Below, piece by piece: positions 10,401 to 17,770 of a DNA stretch of 64,000 nt (within the stretch, counting starts at the first letter, position 1; every line of letters starts with the position of its first letter). A model generated the notes under the pieces. The model worked only from the letters and a program-made list of their open reading frames with translations. It had not been told where the DNA came from and did no database searches. This DNA is from Sphingobacterium thalpophilum (GTDB taxonomy: Bacteria > Bacteroidota > Bacteroidia > Sphingobacteriales > Sphingobacteriaceae). The stretch is from positions 1-64,000 of the forward strand of contig NZ_LR590484.1 of the NCBI RefSeq assembly GCF_901482695.1, given 5' to 3'. A program made the translations under genes and the position numbers.

Positions 10401-11386
10401 ATTTTTTCTGTCTGCCGGTGCGACCACAGAGAAAACCCGAGGTCCGTACCCAGCCAGATGTTTTGCGAACGGTCTTTGAAGATGCTCCAAACGATATTGT
10501 TGGCCAGGGAATTCCTATTGCGCGAATCGTGTTTGACCCGCGTGACCAGCTGCTGGTCGGGCTGATAGATAAAAAGACCATCGTCGGTGCCTACCAGCAG
10601 CGTATGCTGATCCGTGGAAGCGATGGACTTGATGGGATGGTTGAGCAGCACGGGTGCCCTCCGCAATTTACGGTTTCGGCTATCGTACAGATACAGTCCA
10701 TATTCCGTGCCGATATACGTGATGGCGGTGGCTGGGATCGTCAACATGGAATTTACAAACTGGTTGCTGCCCGGCTTGTAGTCAGGAAGCTGGAGCTGCA
10801 CAAGCTTCTTTGCCGCGGGATCCAGTTCAAAAAGGCCGTTGTAAGCACCGATCAGGAGCCTATCCCCCACCCGGTCAAGCGCGTATACAGCTAAGCTCGC
10901 CTTACGCTGCAGGGTAGACTGGCCATAATCCGTCAATTTACCGGTTCTGATATCGTAACAGTAAAGGCCGGCGATGGCACCTATCCACAACTTGTCCCCC
11001 AGGAGCAACATCGCCCTGACATCAGACGGCCCGCCCTCCGGAAAGGGTTCAAAACGATCAGCCTGATAATTATAGATCCGCACACCCTGACCCGTACCCA
11101 GCGCAAAGCGTTTGCTATCAATCAGTGTGATGCAGTATATAAAAGTCTGAAAAGGAGAACCGGCATCGGTAACAGCCTGCAACGAATAGCCGTCGTAATT
11201 AAACAGACCATTGTTGCTACCGACCCACAACATGCCCAGGCTATCCTGCGCAAAGGAGTGTACCGTATTTGCGCTGGTTCCTAAGGAAATATTGCGAAAA
11301 CGGGAATAGTCCGCAGATTGTCCAAAGACAGTACCGCTGAGCAGCGAACATAGCAACAAACAATAGAAATAGACAGATTGCATCAT
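7481..11386 (-). CDS. Hybrid two-component system regulator (HTCS), PUL 1
   Basis: About 1301 aa from the chosen start. The signal peptide runs from MMQSVYFYC to about VFGQ. It is followed by a long periplasmic sensor of Reg_prop beta-propeller repeats ('WVGSNNGLF', 'WIGAIAGLY', 'WLGTDLGFS', 'WIASDGGVN' and others), a Y_Y_Y domain and one membrane segment ('LYALSALCLLLWIINFF'). Then come HisKA with phospho-His818 in 'SHEIKTPLS', HATPase_c (N box 'NNLLANACKYN', 'DTGVGIAPDD', 'GTGVGLYLV'), a receiver with Asp1100 in 'IIITDAMMP', and a C-terminal AraC HTH. It senses an oligosaccharide in the periplasm and activates the PUL. The frame extends upstream to an ATG at 11431, but the signal peptide favours 11386. 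The residue set appears complete. Confidence 0.93.
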   Translation of the reverse strand: MMQSVYFYCLLLCSLLSGTVFGQSADYSRFRNISLGTSANTVHSFAQDSLGMLWVGSNNGLFNYDGYSLQAVTDAGSPFQTFIYCITLIDSKRFALGTGQGVRIYNYQADRFEPFPEGGPSDVRAMLLLGDKLWIGAIAGLYCYDIRTGKLTDYGQSTLQRKASLAVYALDRVGDRLLIGAYNGLFELDPAAKKLVQLQLPDYKPGSNQFVNSMLTIPATAITYIGTEYGLYLYDSRNRKLRRAPVLLNHPIKSIASTDQHTLLVGTDDGLFIYQPDQQLVTRVKHDSRNRNSLANNIVWSIFKDRSQNIWLGTDLGFSLWSHRQTEKIWPIYQLTGSSDGNRFYKIASDRNGWYWLGGDNGLIRVHGLDKKNMESYWYRMDAGNYRLTHNRIRDIYMDNKGLVWIASDGGVNVFDERSRQFRNFVIVDASGRRNAKWAYDILQDAEDNLWVASYMGGIFVVNRNTLLGSSGPVTAARNYSKADGLLEDFANQIVDNGRGRILALFYNKGISSIDAATGKVTELKDSAGRPLRQATFMLKDKQQTIWVGEHGGLRRLSADGSSRMIRFDPVGKGEVTAMVEVEDHIWVATSAGVWQIAKQSLKAELLRYGQRISSMYYDLAQNEVILGGIDELVVLPARTPPAEDGRAKKIVLTAMYVNNALFGDYGYGLRYRNTISLDHNQNNLRLEFSGLDYGNQLGYRLAYAFKGKNETWIPLERGDNKVLLSNLNPGSYDLQLAKVDIAGHVVSDIHEYHITIRHPWYASYWAKSLYALSALCLLLWIINFFRVRNTLKWERRERRKVMELTKMKMDFLAAISHEIKTPLSLILAPVSQLMRQTKNSEKKKQLDGVHRNALKISSLIQELMTFDQTGGREMPLQGLLISQIDLVAHIRQIVHDWRQIPEYDNLSICLVSELEHVFVQTDVAKLDSIVNNLLANACKYNRPGGRVELILRSAAGGVELTVRDTGVGIAPDDLPYVFSKFYRSAVREVSEVQGTGVGLYLVKSYCDQLGWPISLNSSPEGTEVTLQLKLGTMAETDRPDDGGNDDKRKLLIVEDNAELADFLRNTLQDTYDCVVVGDGREALRLIEGHAFVPDIIITDAMMPHMGGIEMVRKLRQQTAIATIPIMLLTAQNDELIQREWVAAGIDAYMSKPFDMALLHMQLLQLLDRKERLAAQLRIDQISQPATPAPVQSPDEKFLARVTQLIEDNIDDSDFSVQRLSELTDVAPKQLYRKIKQLTGHTPVEYIRSIRIKKAALLLQQRKFTVAEVMYMVGFSNASYFSKCFQAQFDMSPKSYMDTYR

Positions 11387-11452
11387 ATACCGGTATGGTA
11401 CAAACTTAATTATTTCTATTGACATACACACACCCTGCCTGCCCTTTACAGA

Positions 11453-12947
11453 TCATGCACTAGCTTCGCCGGATGCCATGGCGGGTCTCTGCGCCAGCTC
11501 CTGCATCCAGTTATTGAAATCCGCATCCGAAGGGATTCCCAGTTTCTTTCGCAGTCTATTTTTCCGCACCTGTACCGCCCTGACGGTCACGAAGGTATAT
11601 TCGGCGATATTTTTGGTCGTAAAGTTCAGAAAAGCCATGGCGCAAAACTCCAGTTCGGTGCTTCTGATAGTTGGATCCAAAGTTTTCAGGGCCTGTATAA
11701 ACTCGGGATAAAGTTCAGTAAATAAAGCCAGGAACTCCGGATTATTGCTTTTTGTCAGCTCGAGCAGAGTAGCGAATTTATTTTCTCCGATCTGCTCGCT
11801 CAGTTCCCTGTTGATCGTTTCCGTTTCCTGCAGGGCCTCTTCCTTTTGGCCCAGCAACTTGCGGTTGTGTCTGACACGCCAGACAAAAAATGAGATCGCC
11901 ACGACAAGCGATACCAGTGCAATGATTGAAATGGTAAGTGATTTAGTAACTTTCGTGGCAGATTCCTGATCTTTTAATTTCAGGATCTGGTTGAGCACCA
12001 TATCCACGACCTGCCTATTTTCATTTTCCAGCGAATCATTGAGCCGGCTAAAAGCCAGTTCATATTCATTCGCTTTACCTTTGTCCAACTTATTGGTGCG
12101 GTAAAAATCCGCTAACTGCCTGTAAGAATACTTTATCCCATTTCTGCTGCCCATTTCCCGTTTACTTGCCAGGCTCTTTTCGTAAAAGGTTGCAGCTTTT
12201 TCTAAATTTCCTTTCTTTTCTTCCAAGTTACCCAACAAACTATACGTATTCAGAACAACTGGGATGTTATATTTCTTAACGAGGGCTAAGGACTTATCGA
12301 GATATTGTTGTGCCTGCTCAAAATCACCCCGCTTAATATACAACCGGCCCAGGTTATCATACACCACCAAATAGCGGAAGACTTCCTTCTTTTCATCATC
12401 CCCCCGCAACAGGTCCAGCTGAAGGCGGTTATATTTCTCTACGGAATCAAGCTGTCCGATCTGATCAAAAACAGTACTAAGATTTTCATAGGTAAACTGA
12501 TAGGATTTTTTTTGCTTTTCGCCTGTCAGATTCCTGATCAGTCCTAGTTGCAAGCGAAACTCCCGAATTGCCTGCTGATACAACTTGAGCTCACCGTAGG
12601 CTCTTCCCCGCACCCGGTGTACTTCGGATTGCGCGAGAATATTTTCCCTGTAATATCTGGTGGTTTCAGTACGTTCAAGATGTTTCAGTCCCTCCTTAAA
12701 CAGGCCCACATGCACCAGGCCTTCTGCAATCCACGAATGTGCTTTTTGCTTTACCAGCGTCATAGTTAGCTTCCTCGGACAAATTAAGGGCTTTAATGGC
12801 CGTCTCAATATATGATAACAGCTGGCCAGCATTAAATAGTTATCTGGTTTTATTCAAAAGTGAGTCCACCTCATGCTGCCTGCTATCCACTGCGGAAGCC
12901 TTGATCGCAAATAAGAATAGAATAAAAAATAGAAATTGCTTTTTCAT
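11453..12947 (-). pseudogene. TPR-transmembrane-LuxR-like regulator, disrupted by a nonsense codon and a frameshift
   Basis: Paralogue of the intact neighbour at 13148-14653. The natural start is an ATG at 12947 encoding a signal-peptide-like MKKQFLFFILFLFAIKASA and then LLNKTR, stopped by an in-frame TAA at 12842-12840. The neighbour has Glu (KTREL) at that point, so a G-to-T change explains the stop. Further on, the frame giving 'AIKALNLSEEANYDAGKAK' must shift by one base in a run of five T (12743-12747) to continue as 'AHSWIAEGLVHVGLFKEGL'. The rest is open to 11453: TPRs, a membrane segment ('ISIIALVSLVVAISFFVW'), a coiled coil and the HTH. A shorter product could start at 12832 but would lack the signal peptide. 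Two independent lesions argue against a simple read error. Confidence 0.8.
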
Positions 12948-13147
12948 CGATTTCGTTAGGCTAATCCCGTCGGGTCGTTTTTATCAGAACATCCAGACCG
13001 GTTATCTCAGCTTCAAAAATAGTGATTTTTCTGCCTAATGCTTGCAGTTATACTGTTTTAAACCCTTATAAAAAATATCAACTGGACGGCAAAAGGAGCA
13101 GGCTTTAAGGATTGGCTTTGCAGAGCAGCCGAGTGACCATTAAGCGC

Positions 13148-14653
13148 CTAGCTTTCACTGGACGATGGGCTATTTTTCTGCGCCAGCTCCTGCATCCAGT
13201 TATTGAAATCCGCATCCGAAGGGATTCCCAATTTCTTTCGCAGTCTATTTTTCCGCACCTGTACCGCCCTGACGGTCACGAAGGTATATTCGGCAATATT
13301 TTTGGCCGTAAAATTCAGAAAAGCCATGGCGCAAAACTCCAGTTCGGTACTTCTGATACTTGGATCCAAAGTTTTCAGGGACTGTATAAACTCGGGATAC
13401 AGCTCAGTAAACAAGGCGAGAAACTCCGGATTATTGCTTTTTGCCAGTTCGAGCAGAGTCGCGAATTTATTTTCCCCGATCTGCTCGCTCAGTTCCCTGT
13501 TGATCGTTTCCGTTTCCTGCAGGGCCTCTTCCTTTTGGCCCAGCAGCTTGCGGTTGCGTCTGACACGCCATACAAAAAAGATGGTAACCGCCACCAATAG
13601 AGCAAAAATAACGATTGAAATATTTACGGAACTTGTGATCTTTTTCGCAGATACCTTTTCGTTGGCTTTCACCAATTGGATCATCACACTGTCGATTACC
13701 GCCTTATCTTGCTTTTCCAGAGAATCTCTAAGCCAGGCATGTTCGAGCTCATACTCACGGGCTTGCTCGTCCCCAAGCTTGTAGTATCGATAAAAATAGG
13801 CTAAATATTTATATTTTCTACTCACCGCCCCCCAAGCTCCGACTTCCCTCATATTCGCTAAGCTCCTTTGATTCCACATTACGGATTTTTTAATGTTTCC
13901 TTTCTCCTGCTCCAAACTCGACAAATAGGTCATGGTATTAAAGAATATCGGAACTTTATATCGCTCAATCAAATCCAGCGATTTGTTAAGGTAGTATTCT
14001 GCTTTTACAAGATCAGCTTTTTTGATATAAAAACTACCGAGATGATCGTAAAGACCCACGTACATTAATACATTTTCTTTTTCATCCAGATCCCGAAGTC
14101 CTTCCAATTCTAGCTGCAGATACTTTTGCACAGAATCTAATTTTCCTAGCCTATCGTACACAGTACTTAAATTCCCAAAGGCGTACATATACGACTTCTT
14201 TTGGTTTTCCCCCTTTAGCTTGGCCGTACAGGCCAACTGCAAACGATATTCCGCTATTGCCTGCTGATATAATTCGAGCCCTTGGTATCCCCTGCCTTTC
14301 TCCCGGTGCGTCTCGGATTGCATTTCTATATCATCGCCATGGTATTTTGTATTTTCGAGACCTTCGATATGTTTGAACCCTTCCTTAAACAGCCCTAAGC
14401 TAAATAGTGCATCTGCCGCCCAATAATGTGCTCGTGCCTTGCCTTCATCATAGTTATAAGTATCGGATAGATCAAGCGCTTTCAGTGCAGATTCCAGCTG
14501 TGCCGATATTTTGACCGTGCGCTGGAGTTCCCTAGTTTTGTCCAGGATGGTATCTATCTCTTTCTTCTTACTATCCCAGGCGATTGTCTTAATCGCAAAA
14601 AACAACAGGAGTAGAAGCAGGAATGAGATGGCGATAAGAAGTTTTTTTTTCAT
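13148..14653 (-). CDS. TPR sensor-regulator with membrane segment and C-terminal LuxR-like HTH
   Basis: 501 aa. An N-terminal signal or anchor (residues about 1-25, 'LLIAISFLLLLLLFFAIK') precedes about six TPR-like helical pairs to residue 290. A transmembrane helix ('VNISIVIFALLVAVTIFFVW') and a short coiled coil ('EEALQETETINRELSEQ') follow. The C-terminal region ('KNIAEYTFVTVRAVQVRKNRLRKKLGIPSDADFNNWM') is a helix-turn-helix of the LuxR/GerE kind found in Bacteroidota TPR regulators. The TPRs would be periplasmic and the HTH cytoplasmic. It is tandem with a broken copy downstream; the two share a near-identical 3' third. Target unknown. Confidence 0.85.
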   Translation of the reverse strand: MKKKLLIAISFLLLLLLFFAIKTIAWDSKKKEIDTILDKTRELQRTVKISAQLESALKALDLSDTYNYDEGKARAHYWAADALFSLGLFKEGFKHIEGLENTKYHGDDIEMQSETHREKGRGYQGLELYQQAIAEYRLQLACTAKLKGENQKKSYMYAFGNLSTVYDRLGKLDSVQKYLQLELEGLRDLDEKENVLMYVGLYDHLGSFYIKKADLVKAEYYLNKSLDLIERYKVPIFFNTMTYLSSLEQEKGNIKKSVMWNQRSLANMREVGAWGAVSRKYKYLAYFYRYYKLGDEQAREYELEHAWLRDSLEKQDKAVIDSVMIQLVKANEKVSAKKITSSVNISIVIFALLVAVTIFFVWRVRRNRKLLGQKEEALQETETINRELSEQIGENKFATLLELAKSNNPEFLALFTELYPEFIQSLKTLDPSIRSTELEFCAMAFLNFTAKNIAEYTFVTVRAVQVRKNRLRKKLGIPSDADFNNWMQELAQKNSPSSSES

Positions 14654-14756
14654 CTAAGGGATTTTTTTATTGAACACGTTCACTACTACGATTGACGGCC
14701 GTTTTCTAAGAGAGAAAGATTCGGCGGGCTAAAATTAGGAATATTTCATAGCACAG

Positions 14757-14797
14757 ACAAAAAAAAAGATAGCTATCAGTCGCCACTGATAACTATC
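14757..14797 (-). terminator. Intrinsic terminator after the surface-protein remnant
   Basis: Arms gatagctatcagt (14768-14780) and actgataactatc (14785-14797) form a 13-bp stem with one mismatch and a 4-nt loop. On the minus strand the stem is followed by nine or more T. It lies 50 nt after the stop of the remnant at 14847-15128, which suggests that gene once had a normal 3' end here. Confidence 0.75.
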
Positions 14798-14846
14798 CCA
14801 TTTACTATTATTTATCCAAATAATCTGCAATTACATCAGACTGTCG

Positions 14847-15128
14847 TTATTTGCTTCTCATACACCGTATACCGACCTGGTTGTTTTGGTGTATTGGCAT
14901 CACGTAGACGTCAGAAGCAGTTAAAATAACGGCAGGTTTGGCAGTCTCCTGAACAGTGCCGTCAGCCCAATAAACCCCGACAGCATCCGTCGGAATAGGA
15001 GTACTGGTATTTCCTGATCCCCTTCTTACGACCACTGACATGTTATCCGGCAAAAACATATAGTGTCCAGATTGTCGTAGGCAGTGTCGATGTACACAAT
15101 TAGGGATATCCAACGTTAATGGTAGCAC
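14847..15128 (-). pseudogene. C-terminal remnant of a secreted surface (FISUMP/fimbrillin-type) protein
   Basis: A 93-codon frame whose last 60 residues look like the end of a Bacteroidota surface protein: 'VGVYWADGTVQETAKPAVIL' followed by an ending 'QVGIRCMRSK', which resembles the VRCVR end of FISUMP-type domains. The first 25 residues (LDIPNCVHRHCLRQS) look out of frame. In another frame the same DNA reads 'VYIDTAYDNLDT', which joins naturally to 'YMFLPDNMSVVV' if one base has been lost near 15070. No signal peptide or rest of the protein lies upstream, where the DNA is AT-rich and full of stops to about 15300. Best read as a decayed gene; a short real gene cannot be excluded. Confidence 0.45.
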
Positions 15129-15477
15129 AAAGATGCTTTTTTATCAAAACCACACAAAAAAACAGAGTATTCACATTGCTATCACACTTATCCACACCAT
15201 ACCATAATCTACTTATTTCAACTATTTAAACCGTAAACGAATCATTAAACACGATTACAGACCTTAAAAAGAAAACATACTATTATTAACTAATGAATTA
15301 AATCCCGCATGTTTCTGAAGGAGAGGCTGCCCTTAAGTAGATAAACATGGCTTCTGTGGATCCTTGGCGTGCTCGGTACCTAAAATATGGGTAACCGGCA
15401 GCGATTGCTTACAGGAAGTACAAAATAACGTATATTAGAGCAGGAGAAATACACGCTTAAAATTGGAACACCAAAAC
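15129..15477. other. Gene-free stretch upstream of the cyclase gene
   Basis: About 350 bp of AT-rich DNA with stop codons in all frames. It should hold the promoter of the plus-strand cyclase gene. A weak candidate is a TTG at about 15407 followed after 21 nt by TATATTAG, which departs from the -7 consensus in its last bases. Nothing else recognisable is seen. Confidence 0.4.
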
Positions 15478-16374
15478 ATGGACAAACGCGTAAAATTTGA
15501 TTTTGAAATATCCTTTACTAATGGTGGATGCATCAAGGGGGAAGACTTTAGGCTCGACATCGCAGGCGACAGTATCTCGGATAAAGAACTTGCAGACTAT
15601 ATTGTTGCCGATATGAGGCTTCTGATGGTGGGGCAGACCAAAATTACGAACAAAGTGATCTTTACGGAACCCCACAAACGCAAGCCGATCGACCTATCCC
15701 CAACCCGCGATCTATTTGTCGATCTCAGTCATACCATCGAGGATGGACTGGTGACCTACAAAGGTCTCCCCGCACCAATCATCTGTGATTACCTGAGCAG
15801 GGAAAACTCCAGGCAATTTTATGCGGAGGGAACCGAGTTTCAAATCGGTAAAATCGAGATGGTCTCTAACACTGGAACGTATATTGACTGTCCTTTTCAC
15901 CGTTTCGAGGACGGCAAAGACCTTTCCGAAATCGGACTCGAGTGTTTTGCAGACCTAGAAGCGACTGTGATACGTATCCCCTATTCGAGCAGCCTTGAAA
16001 TTACACGGGAGCATTTGATCAACCACGAGATCCGAAACAAAGCCGTATTAATCCATACCGGCTGGGATCAATTCTGGAATAGCGAGCAGTATTATGAGAA
16101 TCATCCGTATCTGACAGAGGATGCAGCGCTATTTCTGAAAGAGTGCGCTGTCAAATTGGTCGGCATCGATTCGCATAACATCGACAGCACCTCGGGCAAG
16201 ACGCGACCTGTCCATACGACGCTTTTAGGTGCCGGGATTCTGATTGTGGAACATCTCTGCAACCTGTACCTTTTGCCAGAAGATGGATTTACCTTTAGCG
16301 CTGTGCCGCCCAAGTTTAAGGGGGTGGGAACATTCCCCGTGCGCGCGATGGCGAAAATACCACAACCTGATTGA
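15478..16374 (+). CDS. Cyclase-family (kynurenine formamidase-like) protein with altered metal motif
   Basis: 298 aa from ATG 15478; a TTG five codons earlier is in frame but less likely. Residues about 1-65 form a small extra N-terminal domain. Residues about 80-290 match the cyclase fold (PF04199 type): 'FVDLSHTIEDGLVTYKGLP', then 'SNTGTYIDCPFHRFEDG', and late 'LVGIDSHNID' and 'LGAGILIVEHLCNL'. In metal-dependent members the signature is HxGTHxDxPxH; here the first two His are Asn131 and Tyr135, while Asp137 and His141 remain. It may be a subfamily with different metal ligation or a non-hydrolase. No signal peptide, so cytoplasmic. It stands alone, convergent with the xylan operon end. Confidence 0.8.
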   Translation: MDKRVKFDFEISFTNGGCIKGEDFRLDIAGDSISDKELADYIVADMRLLMVGQTKITNKVIFTEPHKRKPIDLSPTRDLFVDLSHTIEDGLVTYKGLPAPIICDYLSRENSRQFYAEGTEFQIGKIEMVSNTGTYIDCPFHRFEDGKDLSEIGLECFADLEATVIRIPYSSSLEITREHLINHEIRNKAVLIHTGWDQFWNSEQYYENHPYLTEDAALFLKECAVKLVGIDSHNIDSTSGKTRPVHTTLLGAGILIVEHLCNLYLLPEDGFTFSAVPPKFKGVGTFPVRAMAKIPQPD

Positions 16375-16395
16375 ACCGTGTTCACCGCAGATAGC

Positions 16396-16432
16396 GTAAA
16401 AAAAGGCTGAGCCCATTACCTGACCCAGCCTT
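16396..16432 (-). terminator. Intrinsic terminator at the end of the xylan operon
   Basis: Inverted repeat aaggctg (16403-16409) and cagcctt (16426-16432), with inner gcccattacctgaccc partly pairing. On the minus strand the stem is followed by seven T. It sits about 100 nt after the Fsr-type MFS stop, which makes it the likely end of the long minus-strand operon. The plus side has fewer T, so termination of the cyclase gene here is less certain. Confidence 0.65.
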
Positions 16433-16529
16433 AAAAACTACCCATTACCTATGTTTTAACTAACCTATGATTACAATCAATTAAAAAACAATTTTTAAGC
16501 AAAATAGTTTTGACTTTTTCAGACAAAAA

Positions 16530-17768
16530 TCAAAACACTTTCTCCACCCTCCGATCCGGTAAAAAAACAGCAACCACCCCTATGAGTGGTAAGAATGCAC
16601 ATATACGATAGACAAGGTCTATACCAGAACTGTCGGCGATTTTTCCCAATACAGCTGATCCAATCCCTGCCATTCCGAAAGAGAGTCCAAAAAAGAGTCC
16701 CGACACCATTCCCACGTTTCCGGGTAAAAGCTCCTGTGCATACACCACGACTGCTGAAAAGGCCGACGCTATAATTAAACCAATGATGACAGTTAATATG
16801 ACCGAGCAGATTAAATTTGAATGGGGTAAAACTAACGTAAAGGGCGAAGCCCCGAATATTGAAAATAAAATAACATTCTTTCGGCCTATCCGGTCGGCCA
16901 AGACTCCTCCAATCATCGTACCGACGGCTACCGCCAATAAGTAAACGAACAGATAAACCTGAGATTCCCTCACTGAAAGCGCAAATTTATCCATCAGGTA
17001 AAATGTGTAGTAGCTCGACAGGCTTGCCGAATAAAAATACTTTGAGAAGATCAATAGCAACAAAATAGCCAGGGGAACAACAATCCTCTTTCCCCAGCTC
17101 TCTACCATTTCAGTATACTGCGATCCATTTTTGTCCTCCGTAGGCGCCGTTCTGCTCTTTGGTTTGTACCAAGATGCTATTCGGTACAATATCCCCATTG
17201 CCAGCAATGCTACCGGCAACAGCCACAGTACATTTTTTTTACCATATGGAGCGATCAACACCGCAGCAAGTATAGGGCCCATTGCCGTTCCGACATTACC
17301 GCCGAGCTGAAAAAGAGACTGGGCAAACCCGCGTTTTGCTCCTGATGCCACATACGCAATTCTCGATGCTACCGGATGAAAAATAGCGGATCCTGCACCG
17401 ACTGTCACCACAGCCATCAGTAACCAGCCGTAACTGCTGGCCAAAGCCAACGTGACTAAGCCCAGGAGACTAAACAGCATACTCACCGGAAATAGATATG
17501 GATAAGGTTTCCTATCGGTGATAAATCCGATCAGCGGCTGCATAATCGAGGAAGATAGCTGGAAGACAAAGACAATCAGCCCGATCTGAGAAAAATTCAG
17601 TTGAAATGATTCTTTGACGACCGGATGGATCGCTGGTATGAGCGATTGAATGGTATCGTTAAACAAGTGGCAGCAACTCAACATAAAGAGAATGGGATAG
17701 GCTGTCCCGTTCCCCTGGTTGAAGGGATTTATCTTTCGGTCCAGTGCATCCTTTTTCAAACTTGTCAT
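16530..17768 (-). CDS. MFS transporter of the Fsr (fosmidomycin-resistance) type
   Basis: 412 aa with about 12 membrane segments and no signal peptide. 'FMLSCCHLFNDTIQSLIPAIHPVVKESF' at residues about 29-56 and 'GSAIFHPVASRIA' with 'RGFAQSLFQLGGNVGTAMGP' are typical of the Fsr branch of the major facilitator superfamily. Characterised members export fosmidomycin and other small molecules, and many relatives have unknown natural substrates. The start is 2 nt after the stop of the sugar kinase, so the two are translationally close. In this operon it could export a sugar, sugar acid or acetylated by-product; that is inference. Last gene before the terminator at 16.4 kb. Confidence 0.85.
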   Translation of the reverse strand: MTSLKKDALDRKINPFNQGNGTAYPILFMLSCCHLFNDTIQSLIPAIHPVVKESFQLNFSQIGLIVFVFQLSSSIMQPLIGFITDRKPYPYLFPVSMLFSLLGLVTLALASSYGWLLMAVVTVGAGSAIFHPVASRIAYVASGAKRGFAQSLFQLGGNVGTAMGPILAAVLIAPYGKKNVLWLLPVALLAMGILYRIASWYKPKSRTAPTEDKNGSQYTEMVESWGKRIVVPLAILLLLIFSKYFYSASLSSYYTFYLMDKFALSVRESQVYLFVYLLAVAVGTMIGGVLADRIGRKNVILFSIFGASPFTLVLPHSNLICSVILTVIIGLIIASAFSAVVVYAQELLPGNVGMVSGLFFGLSFGMAGIGSAVLGKIADSSGIDLVYRICAFLPLIGVVAVFLPDRRVEKVF

Positions 17769-17770
17769 GT

